A stretch of 64,000 nt of DNA from CAIXZV01 sp963697365 (GTDB lineage: Bacteria; Chloroflexota; Limnocylindria; Limnocylindrales; CSP1-4): assembly GCA_963697365.1 (NCBI GenBank), contig CAVONT010000021.1, positions 258,317 to 322,316 on the forward strand, written 5' to 3'. The notes beneath the pieces were generated by a model. It made no database searches. It was not told the DNA's origin and saw only the letters and a list, made by a program, of their open reading frames with translations. Each line of letters starts with the position of its first letter. The stretch's first letter is position 1. Positions 8,801 through 19,113 of this stretch are shown in pieces. A program made the translations under genes and the position numbers.

Positions 8801-11800
8801 CGCTCGGCACGACCGACGACTTCACGACGCCGCTTGCGGTCGCCTGCGACCTCGACGACCCGGCGACCTGGCAGTACGACACCGACCCGTTCTGCGAGCC
8901 GAAGGAGATCCCGGGCACGCCGAACATCTCGGTCGGCATGGAGCAGTTCAACGACACGCCGATCGTCAACGGCGTGGCCTACCCGACCGTGACGCTCGAC
9001 CCGAAGACGTATCGCTTCCGCGTCCTGAACGCGGCCAACGACCGCTTCTTGAACTTCCAGTGGTACGACGGTGACGCCACAACGGCCAGCACCGGCCTGA
9101 ACAAGGCCGGCCAGGTCATCGGCGCCACCGAGGTCGAGCTCAAGGCCGGCCGAGGTCGCCGCGGCCCAGACCGACCCGGTCGTGTTCCCGACCCCGGTGA
9201 GCAACGCCGGTCCCGACTGGGTCCAGATCGGCACCGAGGGCGGCTTCCTGCCGGCCCCGGTCGTCGTCGACGGCCAGCAGGAGACCACCTGGATCACCGA
9301 CCCGACCCGCTTCGACGTCGGGCAACGTCGACCAGCACTCGCTGCTGCTGGCCCCGGCCGAGCGGGCCGACGTGATCGTCGACTTCAGCAAGTACGCGGG
9401 CAAGACGCTGATCCTGTACAACGACGCGCCCGCCGCCTTCCCGGCCCGCGTCCCGTCGCTACGACTACTACACCGGCGCACCGGACACGGGCGCCGGCGT
9501 GGTCCTCCCGGGCTACGGCCCGAACACCCGGACGATCATGCAGGTCAAGATCGCCGCCGGCCCCGCCGGCGCCGCGTTCAACCTGACGAAGCTCCAGAAC
9601 GCCTTCAAGCACCACGCCGACGGCACCGGCGTGTTCGAGTCCGGCCAGCACCCGATCATCGTCGGCCAGGCCGCCTACAACTCGGCCTACGGCACCAGCT
9701 TCGCCGCCATCGAGCAACTGCAACGCCAAGGGCTCCACCTCACCGGTGCGACGGCCTCGTGCGGATCAACGACAGGCGGGACCTTCGGGTTCAACACGCT
9801 GAAGTCACCGAACACCAAGACGGTGATGAACGTCGAGCCGAAGGCCATCCACGACGAGATGAACTCGGCCACGTTCGACGAGTTCGGGCGGATGTCGGCC
9901 AACCTCGGCATCGAGGCCCAGCCGCCGACGCCGGGCCAGCAGAACGTCACGCTCTACCCGTACGTGAACCCGTCCACCGAGCTGATCGACGGCACGAACC
10001 TGCCGAAGCAGGACGTCGTCTACGACGCGATCACCGGTGATCCGGTGTCCGACGTGAAGATCACACCGATCTCGAGCGCGGCAGACGGATCACAGATCTG
10101 GCGGATCACCCACAACGGCGTCGACACGCACCCGATCCACTTCCACCTGTACGACGTGCAGGTCCTCAACCGGGTCGCCTGGGACAACATCATCACCCCG
10201 ACGGACAAGACCGAGCTGGGCTGGAAGGACACCGTCCGGATGAACCCGCTGCAGGACATCATCGTCGCCCTGCGCCCGATCATCCCCGAGGTCCCCTGGG
10301 AGCTGCCGAACAGCATCCGGCCGCTCAACCCGATGATGCCGCTCGGCGACACGTCGATGTTCAACAACTTCGACGTCCAGGGCAACCCGACGGCGCCGAT
10401 CGCCAACGCGCTCGTCAACTTCGGCTGGGAGTACGTCTACCACTGCCACATCCTCTCCCACGAGGAGATGGACATGATGCGGCCGGTGATCCTCGCCCTG
10501 CCGCCGCTCAAGCCGGACGGGCTCGACCGCGTCGTGCTCGGGGTCGGCGCCGACCGGCACGCGCACGTGACCTGGAACGACAACTCGATCACCGAGACGG
10601 CGTTCCTCGTGCAGCGGTCCACGGACGGCGATCACCTGGACCACGGTCTGCACGAGCCCGTCCCCGCTGGACGTGCCGAACGTCCACGAGACGCGCGTCG
10701 TACGACGACTTCACCATCCTGCCGTCCAGGACCTACCAGTACCGCATCGTGGCCGAGAACTCGGTCGGCTACGGTGGCGCCTTCCCGGGCATGACGGTCA
10801 CGTCGGTCTCGACCGTCGCGATCGCGACGGTCCCGGTCGATCCGCCGGTGGCCGTCGTGGCCCCGACGTCGCTCGACTTCGGGTCGGTGACGACGGGAGC
10901 CACGTCGGCAAGCCAGGATGTCACCGTCACCAACACCGGCCAGGCCGACCTCACCGTCACCGGCGCCACGCTCGGTGGCACGGATCCGACGCTGTTCTCC
11001 ATCACCGGCAGCACCTGCACGACGGTCGTCGCAGGCGGCACCTGCACCATCAGCGTGGCGTTCGCGCCGACCGCCGCCGGACCGGCGTCGGCCACGCTCA
11101 GCATCGCGCACAACGCGGCAGCGTCTCCCTCCGACGTCACGCTGAGCGGGACCGGCGTCCTGCCCGGACCGCTGGCCGCCGTGACGCCCGCCTCGCTCGC
11201 CTTCGGCTCAGTCACCACCGGGACCCGACGGCCAGCCAGGACGTCACGGTCAGCAACACCGGGGTCGCGGACCTCGTCGTCAGCGGCGCCACGCTCGTCG
11301 GCACGGATCCGACCCAGTTCACCATCACCACCAACACCTGCACGACGGTCCCCGCGGCCGGCTCCTGCACGATCAGCGTGGCGTTCGCGCCCGACCACCG
11401 CGGGGCGCGAAGTCCGCCACGCTGAGCATCGCCCACAACGCCCCGGGATCCCCGTCGCTCGTCACCCTGACGGGCACGGGCGTCGCTCCGGTGCCGCCGA
11501 CCACGTTCTCCCTGCCGGCAACCCAGGACCTTGGCAACAAGGCCATGGGCACCAGCACCCTCAAGACCGTGCTGGTGACCAACACCGGCGGCAACCCGCT
11601 CATCATCACGTCGGCCGGCGCCCCCGCGCCGTTCAGCAACGTCACCCTCGGGACATGCGCCTCACCGGTCGCGGCGGGGAAGACCTGCAAGCTCAACGTG
11701 ACCTTCGCTCCGACGACCGTCGGGCCACAGTCGGCAACGCTGACCGTGGTCAGCTCGAATGCCACCAACAGCCCCCGGACGATGACCCTGACGGGGACCG

Positions 11801-11808
11801 GGCGGTAG
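5807..11808 (+). CDS. giant secreted multicopper oxidase with GxGYxxxP repeats and C-terminal ASH domains (frameshifted)
   Basis: One protein of about 2000 residues is spread over three frames. It opens with a signal peptide (MNRRLVALAAAFVLLVSAATPGMA). Six copies of a GSGYTxxPTVxF-type motif follow, near 6121, 6244, 7150, 7321, 7453 and 7575, each inside a glycine-rich beta repeat. A full copper-site set comes next: HLHGG (8206), FYHDH (8399), HPIHFH (10129-10146) and HCHILSHEEM (10441), which supply type 1 and the type 2/3 cluster ligands. The C terminus has a fibronectin III-like segment (10560-10800) and three ASH/choice-of-anchor D domains (10860-11800, motifs SLDFGSVTTG and VAFAP). Multicopper oxidases oxidise metals, phenols or bilirubin with O2. 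Indels, mostly extra bases, lie for example near 5960, 6170, 7410, 7550, 7660, 7850, 8030, 8100, 8267, 8518, 8565, 9150, 9321, 9457, 9735, 10640 and 11225. Manganese or iron oxidation is possible but unproven. Confidence 0.75.
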
Positions 11809-11830
11809 GTAGCGCCTCTCCCTCAGAGCA

Positions 11831-11868
11831 TCCGGTGATGGGACGCTCGCCAGCGTCCCATCACCGGA
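11831..11868. terminator. strong hairpin after the multicopper oxidase gene
   Basis: Two perfect 17-bp arms flank the 4-base loop CGCC, so 38 bases fold into one stem. It begins 22 bases after the oxidase stop codon. No T-run follows, so it is either a Rho-independent-like terminator of the GC-rich type or an mRNA-stabilising 3' structure. Confidence 0.6.
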
Positions 11869-12098
11869 CCCAGTTGCTGGTCTCCGACCGGCGCCGGGAG
11901 CGTCAATATGGTGTCCAGCCCCCATCGAGGTGGCTGCAAGCCCCTTATGCACAGGCTCGCCCGCGGTCGGGCGGAGATGGATCATCAGAATTCTCGCCCG
12001 CTGGCCTCGCGGCGAGCCAGGAGGATCAGGCAATCGTGGGTCGGAACGGTCGGACCGTGATCTGGGGCAGACGCTGGTCGCATGCCGCCGTGGGCGTC

Positions 12099-14153
12099 AT
12101 GCGCTTCGAGCTTCGCGCCCTCCTGATCACGATCCTCGCGTCGGCGCTCATCATCACCGCGTCTCCGATGGCGACGCCGGCGGTGCATGCCGCGGCACCC
12201 CGCGTCGTGATCATCGTCGGACCCGTCGGCTCTCTGACCGACAGGTACCGTGCCGACGGCAACAGTGCCGCGAGGGCGGCACGTGCCGCCGGCGCGACGG
12301 TCGAGACGATCTACTCGCCGAACGCCACATGGCCCGTTGTGCGGGACGCGCTGCAGGGAGCATCGCTCGTCGTGTACCTGGGCCACGGGAACGGCTGGCC
12401 GAGCCGGTACCGGAAGTCGCCGTTCCCCAAGACGCAGAACGGCCTCGGGCTGAACCCGGAGGCCGGCGTCGACGACGAGGCGCACCAGTACTTCGGTGAG
12501 GCATACCTCGCCCGCGATGTCCGCCTGGCGCCTCATGCCGTCGTGCTGCTCGTCCACCTCTGCTATGCGTCGGGCAACTCCGAACCCGGCGTGCCCGAGG
12601 GCGACCTCGCCACCGCACAGCAGCGCGTGGACAACTTCGCCGCCGGCTGGCTCGCCACCGGCGCCGAGGCGGTCATCGCCGAGGGCTACGGCGGACCCGC
12701 CTACTACGTCCGCAGGATCCTGGCCGGCGACGGCACGGTCGAGTCGATCTGGCGCCAGGCGCCGACCGCGCACCGTCACTTCCTCGCGTTCCCCAGCGTG
12801 CGGACGCCGGGCATGACCGGGCTGCTGGACCCGACGCGACGGTCGAGCGGCTTCTACCGTTCGCTGGTGGCACGCGCGGAGATGCGCGCCGACGAGGTCG
12901 CCCGCGGCGCGGCGCTGGCGAAGCCTCGTGACGGCACACCCGTGGCCGCTGCCGCAACACCGGTCGGGCCAACCATCAAGGACGTGACCATCGACGGCGT
13001 CCCGACCGTCGCATCGTCGATTCGAGTGACGCTGAAGGTCGCCAAGGCCGACAGGAAGGCGGTCCGCGGGGTGGGCATCGGCGTCCGCTGGGATCCGATC
13101 GTGCTCGATCCCGCGTCTATTGTCCCCGGAGAGCCTGGCGGAGCGGCGGATGCGGAAGCCAGCGCGCCGCCGACCGAACCTGCGACGCCGTCTCCGGCAC
13201 CGCCGGCCGAACCTGCGACGCCGTCTCCGGCGCCGCCGCCGGCCCGCGCGGCCACACCCCCGGCACCGTCGGCCACGCCGGTGTCCGCAGCTCTCGAGCG
13301 TGACCGGCGACCGGCCGACGTCACCCCGTCGCCCGAGGCGTCCCCGGAGACCGCGCCAGCGTCCCCGGACACCGCGCCGGCCTCCCCGGAGACTGCGCCA
13401 GCGCTCCCGGAGACCGCGCCAGCGTCGCCGGACACAGAGGCCAGTGAACCCCCCGCCGCTCCGCCAGTCGTGCTCATCAGTCCGGAGGTCCCCGGGGCCG
13501 TCGTCGACCTGGCCGACGTCACGGTCAAGGGGTCAACCATCTCCGCAAAGCTGGCCACGCCCGACGTGCCGGGCCTGTACCGGCTCGTCGTAACCCTGCA
13601 CGGGAGCGATGGTGCGGCGTTCAGCACCGAGACGCAGGACCGCATCCCCGCGTTCACCGTCCGCGTGACGGGAGAGCTGTCGGCCGTGGTGTCTGCGGCC
13701 GATCGCCTGAGCGTGGTGGCGGGAGCCGGGATCGACCTGCCCGTCACGGTCGCGAACACCGGCCATGTCGCGTGGGTTTCGGACCAGTCGAGGAGGCCTG
13801 CCACGGGCAGCCCTTCACGGCCCGAGCGCGACGACCTGTACGCCGCGCTGGTGGGCCAGTGGATGCGGCTGGATGGGTCGGGCGTGGCCTTGGAGGCCAT
13901 CGTCGCACGCGCGGCGATCAAGCCGCCGCCGGGCGCGACCCAGGATGTGATGCTCTCATTCAGTGCTCCAGCAGAAGCGGGCACCTACCTCCTCATCCTC
14001 GACGTGGTGAGTCCGCTCTACGGATCGCTCATGGCCGTCGGAGGTTCGACAGTGGTCGTCAGGGTCGAAGTGACGATCTCGCCCGATGAGGGGGGAGAGT
14101 CAGGTGGCAACCCGGCAGACCGACCGGGTTCGGCGTCCTCGCACGTAGACTGA
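12099..14153 (+). CDS. secreted protein with caspase-like (clan CD-like) domain and Pro-rich linker
   Basis: The protein has 684 residues from ATG 12099, with an N-terminal signal (LLITILASALIITASPMATPAVHA). In the same frame upstream lies the oxidase tail, but the stop at 11806-11808 separates them. Residues about 35-270 form an alpha/beta domain with two motifs typical of clan CD cysteine peptidases: a hydrophobic strand ending in His-Gly (VVYLGHGNG, His96) and another ending in Cys (LLVHLCYASG, Cys155). Residues about 350-455 are a Pro/Ala/Glu/Thr-rich linker with imperfect repeats (PATPSPAPP, ETAPASPDT). The C-terminal part, with segments such as YRLVVTLHG and TYLLILDVVSP, looks like Ig-fold beta domains. 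I do not recognise a named family. It is probably exported and surface-associated, and catalysis is untested. Confidence 0.6.
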   Translation: MRFELRALLITILASALIITASPMATPAVHAAAPRVVIIVGPVGSLTDRYRADGNSAARAARAAGATVETIYSPNATWPVVRDALQGASLVVYLGHGNGWPSRYRKSPFPKTQNGLGLNPEAGVDDEAHQYFGEAYLARDVRLAPHAVVLLVHLCYASGNSEPGVPEGDLATAQQRVDNFAAGWLATGAEAVIAEGYGGPAYYVRRILAGDGTVESIWRQAPTAHRHFLAFPSVRTPGMTGLLDPTRRSSGFYRSLVARAEMRADEVARGAALAKPRDGTPVAAAATPVGPTIKDVTIDGVPTVASSIRVTLKVAKADRKAVRGVGIGVRWDPIVLDPASIVPGEPGGAADAEASAPPTEPATPSPAPPAEPATPSPAPPPARAATPPAPSATPVSAALERDRRPADVTPSPEASPETAPASPDTAPASPETAPALPETAPASPDTEASEPPAAPPVVLISPEVPGAVVDLADVTVKGSTISAKLATPDVPGLYRLVVTLHGSDGAAFSTETQDRIPAFTVRVTGELSAVVSAADRLSVVAGAGIDLPVTVANTGHVAWVSDQSRRPATGSPSRPERDDLYAALVGQWMRLDGSGVALEAIVARAAIKPPPGATQDVMLSFSAPAEAGTYLLILDVVSPLYGSLMAVGGSTVVVRVEVTISPDEGGESGGNPADRPGSASSHVD

Positions 14154-14168
14154 GCGGGCCGAACTGGT

Positions 14169-15144
14169 ATGGAGATGCCGGGGCTTGAACCTGTGACCGG
14201 GGATGTGCTGGTGCCCGTCCTGATCACGTTCCTCGTCGTGAACGTGGTCCTCCTCGTCCGTGCCTGGGCAAATGGCCAGATCCGGCGCCCGCACGCCGCC
14301 GCTGCCGTCCGGTCGCCGCACGTGCCACTCGCCGCAGGATCAGCGGCCCCCGACCCGACAGACGAGGGAGTGGCCGTGGCACCGGCGGCCCCCGACCGGG
14401 CAGACGAGGGAGTGGCCGTGGCACCGGCGGCCCCCGACCCGGCAGACGAGGGAGTGGCCGTGGCACCGGCGGCCCCCGACCCGGCAGAGGTCCGGCCGCC
14501 CCCAGTCACGGGGGTTCGTGACGTGCTCCCCGGCTTGGACGACGAGGCGACCTGGGATCGGCGTGTCGCTGACGAGAACGCACGCCTGGTTCGGTATCGG
14601 CGACCGGTGACCATCGTGCGCCTGGAGCTCGATGGACTCGATCGCCTCGTCGGGCTCCTGGGTGAGGAGGCTGGAGACCGACTCCTCCGTGCTACAGCGG
14701 ACACGCTGCGCCGCCTCGCTCGCGACACCGATCACGTCGCCTACCTCGGAGCGGGCGGTTCGGCGTCCTCATGCCGGAGACGTCGGAGGAGGCGGCCGTC
14801 GTGTATGTCGATCGCGTCAATCGAGCGTGCGAGGTGTGGCTCGAGTCCGGCGCGTCGCGGTCCGGCTGGCCATCGGCTGGGCGGCGACCTCTGGACAGAC
14901 CGATCTTGCTGCCGTGGAACAACTCGCGTCAGAGCGCGCGCGTCCGGGCCCCTGGCCAGTCACCCGGCCGGTCACCCGGCCCGAGGACAATCCTCCTGGT
15001 CGGGCACGGGCGGGAGTCGCGACCGACAGCCCGCCGGCCATCGACCTGTCGTGGGTTGCCGTCCAAGCGCGGTCGTGGGAGACCTGCCGCGACCCGCACT
15101 GCAACCACAAGGAAGACCATCGACGGGACCGCGCTGCCCGCTGA
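14169..15144 (+). CDS. membrane-anchored degenerate GGDEF-domain protein (two frameshifts)
   Basis: One transmembrane helix (DVLVPVLITFLVVNVVLLV) is followed by a 42-bp tandem-repeat linker. A GGDEF-like domain then begins at WDRRVADENARLVRYRRPV and continues through LELDGLDRLVGLLGEEAGDRLL. The place of the GGD/EEF loop reads LGAGGFGVLMPETSEEAA, so the catalytic signature is lost and diguanylate cyclase activity is unlikely. Frames change near 14757 and 14868, each consistent with one added base. The C-terminal tail (SWVAVQARSWETCRDPHCNHK) is of unknown role. It follows the secreted protein by 15 bp and is probably in the same transcript. It may act as a c-di-GMP-independent scaffold. Confidence 0.55.
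14343..14489 (+). repeat. 42-bp in-frame tandem repeat (3.5 copies)
   Basis: Units start at 14343, 14385, 14427 and 14469 and encode a 14-residue repeat of the form APDxxDEGVAVAPA. The copies differ at only a few positions, which implies recent expansion by slippage or unequal exchange. The repeat forms the flexible linker between the membrane helix and the GGDEF-like domain. Confidence 0.8.
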
Positions 15145-15153
15145 AGGGACTGC

Positions 15154-16162
15154 CTAGAGGCCCCGGGACCGTGTGCCGACCTCCTCCAGGAGGCGCGCCA
15201 GGAACCGCTCGGGCTCGGCACGGACCGCCACGTCGACGTTCGGCCGACGGCCCCAGATCCCACGGCGGTCCGCGATCGTGATCCCGTCCGCCGCGCCGCC
15301 CGCCGTGTCCACGTCCACCGCGTACGCCTCGACCGTCACCAGGGACGGGTCGAGTGCGGCCGCCACCACGAACGGGTCGTGGACGAACGCGCCGTAGAAG
15401 CCGTCGTACCGCGCGTGGAACTCGAAGTACCAGCGCAGGGCATCGTCGAGGAAGGCTGCGATGGCACGCGCGCGCGGGCTCGAAGCGTCGGTCGGCGTCG
15501 TCATGCGCGCGAGGTCGTCGGGAAGCAGGCGCGCCTGCTCCGTGACGTCCAGGCCCATCACCAGCGCCCGTGTGGTGGCGGGGTCCGCGTCAACGGCAGC
15601 CTGCCATGCCGCGAAGCACTCGTGCGCGGCCTCGGGATCGCAGTGGATGTTCCACTCCGTGGTGGGGGTCGTGTTCCCGGGCACGCCGAAGGCGCCACCC
15701 ATGGCAATCCAGCGGCGCAGGAGACGGGGGAGGTCGGGCTCGGTGCGCAGCGCGAGCGCGAGGTTCGTCAGCGGGCCCAGGGTCACGAGGACCAGCTCGC
15801 CGGGCCGGCGGCGGGCCTCCGCAACGATGACATCGGGACCGAACCGCTCCGACGGCGCACGTGCGGGATCCGGCAGCTCCGCGTAGCCAGTCCCCCTCGG
15901 GCCATGGGTCTCGGGCGTGATCTCGAGCGGCCGCACCAGGGGCACCCGCCGGCCGATCGCGACCTCCACGTCGGTCCGCCCCGCCAGCTCCAGCACGCCG
16001 AGCGTGTTGCGGGCGACATCCTCCGCCTCCGCGTTGCCCTGACAGGCACGTGACCGCCACGAGATCCGCCTCCGGGCTGGCTGCGGCGTAGAGCAGGGCT
16101 AGGGCGTCGTCGATACCCGTGTCGACATCGAGGATGAGGGCCGTGCGCTTGGTGGCAGGCAT
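15154..16162 (-). CDS. inosine/uridine-preferring nucleoside hydrolase (one frameshift)
   Basis: This is a family member of about 335 residues. It carries the N-terminal calcium-binding signature LILDVDTGIDDALAL (DxDxGxDD), then VTLGPLTNLALALR, AMGGAFGVPGNTTPTTEWNIHCDPEAA with the NxxxDPEA element, and HDPFVVAAAL near the C terminus. The enzyme would hydrolyse the N-glycosidic bond of ribonucleosides to free base and ribose. The frame changes near 16037, between DLVAVTC and QGNAEAEDVARN, which fits one indel. The stop is 10 bp from the convergent GGDEF-protein end, and the start lies 3 bp after the DUF885 stop, so the two form an operon. Ribose released here could feed the pentose-phosphate enzymes elsewhere in the window, which is speculative. 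Confidence 0.8.
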
Positions 16163-16165
16163 CGC

Positions 16166-17825
16166 TCAGGCCGGCAGGGTCTGCATGACCGCTCGCTCCG
16201 CGAGGCCCAGCGGAAGCGCACCGGAGGAGGTGATCGCGTCGTGGAAGTCGCGGATCACGGCCACCGGCACGTCGCGCGCAGCTGTCCCGCCGAAGCCACG
16301 TGCCGCGAGGTAGCGATCGCGGATCGCGAGGATCTCGAGGCATCCGGTCAGGTACGACGACGCCTGCGTGGGCCACCAGCAGTAGCGGCCGACCTCGGCG
16401 CGGGCGACGGGCTCCGGCAGGGCGGCCTTGTCCATCATGAACGTGACGGCCGCCTCGAAGTCCATCTCGCCCAGGTGGAGCGACGTGTCCACGATGATCC
16501 GGGCCGCCCGGAAGATGGTCGCCGAGAGGTGCTGCAGCTCGTGCAGCGGGGTCTCGAAGAACCCGCGCTCGCGCATGACGCGCTCCGCGTACAGGGCCCA
16601 GCCCTCGCTGAAGTAGGGCGTCGAGTAGACCTTGCGCACGTCGCTCGGGTTGCGCCTTGCGCATGACCAGGTGCCAGTGGTGGCCCGGGTAGGCCTCGTG
16701 GACGGACGTGGTGGGGATGGAGCCGTACGAGTTGTTGGAGAGGCGGCCCTGGATCTCCTCCGCCGAAGCGCCGTCGGGGGCGAACGGGACGAAGAAGTGC
16801 CCCTTCCAGCTCTGCGAGAACGCGGGTGGCGACATGTACGAGGCCACGCCGATCACCGGCCGCTGGAACACGGGCGACGGCACGACCGCGCAGGTCTCGC
16901 CCGCGGGCAGCGTCACGAGCCCGGTCTCCGCGAGGAACCCGCGGGCCTTCGCCGTCCACTCCGTGTAGGCCCCGAGCATCGCGGCCTCCGTCGGCGGGTG
17001 GTTCGCGTCGTCCTCGCGGATCACCGTCACGTAGTCCGGGTTCCCGGTGGCATCCCTGGCGAGTGCCGCCATCTCAGCGTCGAGGCGGTCGAACTCACGC
17101 TGGCCGCGCTCGCGCAGGGAGCGGGCATCATCGCCGAGGACCTCGCGCTCGCGCAGGATCCGCGAGTACCCCTCCTCGCCCAGCTGCCAGCTGCCGTGGG
17201 CCTGGCCGAGGAGCGTCTCGAGATGGATCACGAACCGCTCGAGGTGCGGTGCGGCAGTCGCACCGGCTGCACGCAGCGCCTCGCGCTTCGCCGCGTCCTC
17301 GACGTCCTGCCAGACGAGGTCGCGCACGTAGCGCACGGTCGCCCGGGCGGCGCCGAGACCGCGTTCCACGATGAGCGGGTGGGCGAGCGCCGGGTCGAGG
17401 TTGGCGATGCCGGCGTCGACCACGGACTCCACCTGGCCGAGCCGCGCCACGCATGCGTCCACGAGGTCCGCCTCGGGGCGGAGGCGGTGGAGGAACAGGC
17501 TGAACAGGCCGCCGGTGACCGGCCCCGTGTACACGATGGGGTCCCGCTTCCAGGCCCGGAACGGGGCCAGGATCCCGCGGCCGGTGAGCACCGCCCGGGC
17601 GAGGTCCCGGTCGATCGCTGCATCGGGCGAGAGGCCCTCGTCCCCGATCCCGTCGAGCCGGGCGAGCAGGTTTGCCGCGTAGGCGTCGCGGGCCCCGAAG
17701 GCATCGGCGGAGAGATCGTCAAGGCGCTCGTCGAAGTCCGTCAGGCCGAAGCCCGATGCGGCCACGGGCGAGGCGGCGAAGTCCTTGGCCAGCAGGTCGT
17801 CGAGCGTTGCGGACAGCTCGGTCAC
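16166..17825 (-). CDS. DUF885 family protein (putative zinc metallocarboxypeptidase, one frameshift)
   Basis: About 550 residues start from GTG 17825, the first codon of VTELSATLDDLLAKDF. The zinc-binding signature HEAYPGHHWH sits two thirds along (near 16690), and the downstream part reads TPYFSEGWALYAERVM, which supplies the third ligand Glu. This is the arrangement of the DUF885 family, often compared with thermolysin-type gluzincins. The frame breaks near 16657 between VMRKAQP and VRKVYSTPYF, consistent with one extra base. No signal peptide is visible, so it is probably a cytosolic peptidase. It lies directly upstream of the nucleoside hydrolase. Confidence 0.75.
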
Positions 17826-17871
17826 GGGGGTCTCCCTCGAACGGTGGTCGCGGCAGGTTCTGGCCCCGCCG

Positions 17872-18730
17872 TCAGGGTGCCTTCGCGTCGACAGCGCGGC
17901 ACCGGTCGCGGAGCGGGCACAGGTCGTGCTTCGGGTTCTGGGCGTGGCAGAGCTCGCGCCCATGGTGGATCAGCAGCACGTGGCCCGCATACATCTGGTC
18001 GGGCTCCAGGATGCTCAGGTACAGGTCGTGGGCCTGGTCCGCCGTGGCCTTGGCGGGGATCAGCCCGATCCGCTTGCTCACCCGCTCCACGTGCCGGTCC
18101 ACGGCCATCAGCGGCATGCCGAAGCAGAACGCGAGCACGATCGAGGCCGTCTTCTTGCCGATCCCGTCGATGGAGGTCAGCCAGTCCCGGGCCTCGAGCG
18201 GCGGCAGCCCGCCGAGGAAGTCGAGCGAGTAGCCGCCCGTCCGCTCGCGGATCGTGCCCAGCGTCGCCTGGATCCGGGGCGCCTTCTGGGGCGCGAGCCC
18301 GCCGGGCCGGATGATGTCGATCAGCTCCGGCAGCGGGGCGTTCTCCACGTGGGTCCAGTCCGGCGGCGGGGCGTCGGGGAGGCCTCCGCCGCCCCAGCCG
18401 ATGTCAGGGGTGTGGACCTCGGGTGCCTCGTCCGACGGGTACGCGCGCCGCAGCGCCTCGTATGCCTTCTCGGCGTTGGTGTCCGCGGTGTTCTGGGTGA
18501 GGATCGTGAGGATCAGCTCGTTGGTGGGATCCAGGCGCGACGGGCGCCAGACCTGCGGGCCGTACTGGGCCGTGAGCCCGTCGAGCACGAAGCCCTGGAG
18601 GCCGGGCCGGTAGCGGCGGAGGTATGACGCCCACTGCTTCGCCGGATCGGCGGGCTTGCGGGTGCGCTTGGCCGGCTTCTTCCGCGGGCTTCTTCGCCGC
18701 GGGCTTCTTGGTTGCCGGCTTGGCGGTCAC
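17872..18730 (-). CDS. endonuclease III-like HhH-GPD DNA glycosylase with Lys/Pro-rich N-terminal tail (one frameshift)
   Basis: The start GTG at 18730 opens a tail of AKKPA-type repeats (about residues 3-27) like a histone H1 tail. The frame shifts by one extra base near 18681. The body shows NELILTILTQNTAD, the helix-hairpin-helix LTSIDGIGKKTASIVLAF with the catalytic Lys, and AVDRHVERVSKRIG with the catalytic Asp. The C-terminal Fe-S loop reads CHAQNPKHDLCPLRDRC. With the usual C-x6-C-x2-C-x5-C spacing, the second ligand is His instead of Cys. Family members remove oxidised pyrimidines in base excision repair. The start overlaps the VapC-like gene stop by 4 bases. DNA binding by the basic tail is inferred. 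Confidence 0.8.
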
Positions 18731-19113
18731 CACAGGATCTCGACCTCGTAGCGCTGGAGTATGGCGTCGGCTGTCAGGATCGGGATCGATTCTGCCCGAG
18801 CCTGCGCGACGAGAAGACGATCCCATGGATCGGCATGGATGGGCGGCAGCAGCCCCGCCGCCGCAGCATGCTCCACGGTGACAGGCAGGACATCCAGACC
18901 GAGCATCGCGATCCGGCTGCGTACGTAGGAGTCGACCGGCTCGGGCAGCACCAGTCGCCCCTTGGCGACCTTCACCCCGATCTCGTAGGCCGCGGCCGGG
19001 CTGAGGAGCAGTCCGCGGCCGTCGTTCTGCAGGATGTCGCGTACGCGGGCCGAGAGCCGGTCCGCGTCGGCCGCAGCCCAGAGGAACACGTGCGTGTCGA
19101 CCAGCGCGCGCAT
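18727..19113 (-). CDS. PIN-domain toxin, VapC-like (module 1)
   Basis: The protein has 128 residues with the PIN-domain acidic set: Asp in MRALVDTHVFLW, Glu in AAAYEIGVKVAKG, and the late acidic site DPWDRLLVAQA followed by ILTADAIL. The sequence style (DTHVFLW, DPWDRLLVAQA) is that of the PIN subfamily normally paired with Phd/YefM-type antitoxins. The start codon shares one base with the antitoxin stop (TGATG), so translation is coupled. PIN toxins are Mg-dependent RNases that cut tRNA or rRNA. All expected residues are present and the frame is intact. Confidence 0.85.
   Translation of the reverse strand: MRALVDTHVFLWAAADADRLSARVRDILQNDGRGLLLSPAAAYEIGVKVAKGRLVLPEPVDSYVRSRIAMLGLDVLPVTVEHAAAAGLLPPIHADPWDRLLVAQARAESIPILTADAILQRYEVEILW

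Noticed and set aside
10749..14153. One open frame joining the oxidase tail region to the secreted caspase-like protein
   Set aside because: The oxidase itself ends in another frame at 11808, followed by a strong hairpin, and a fresh signal peptide starts at 12099.
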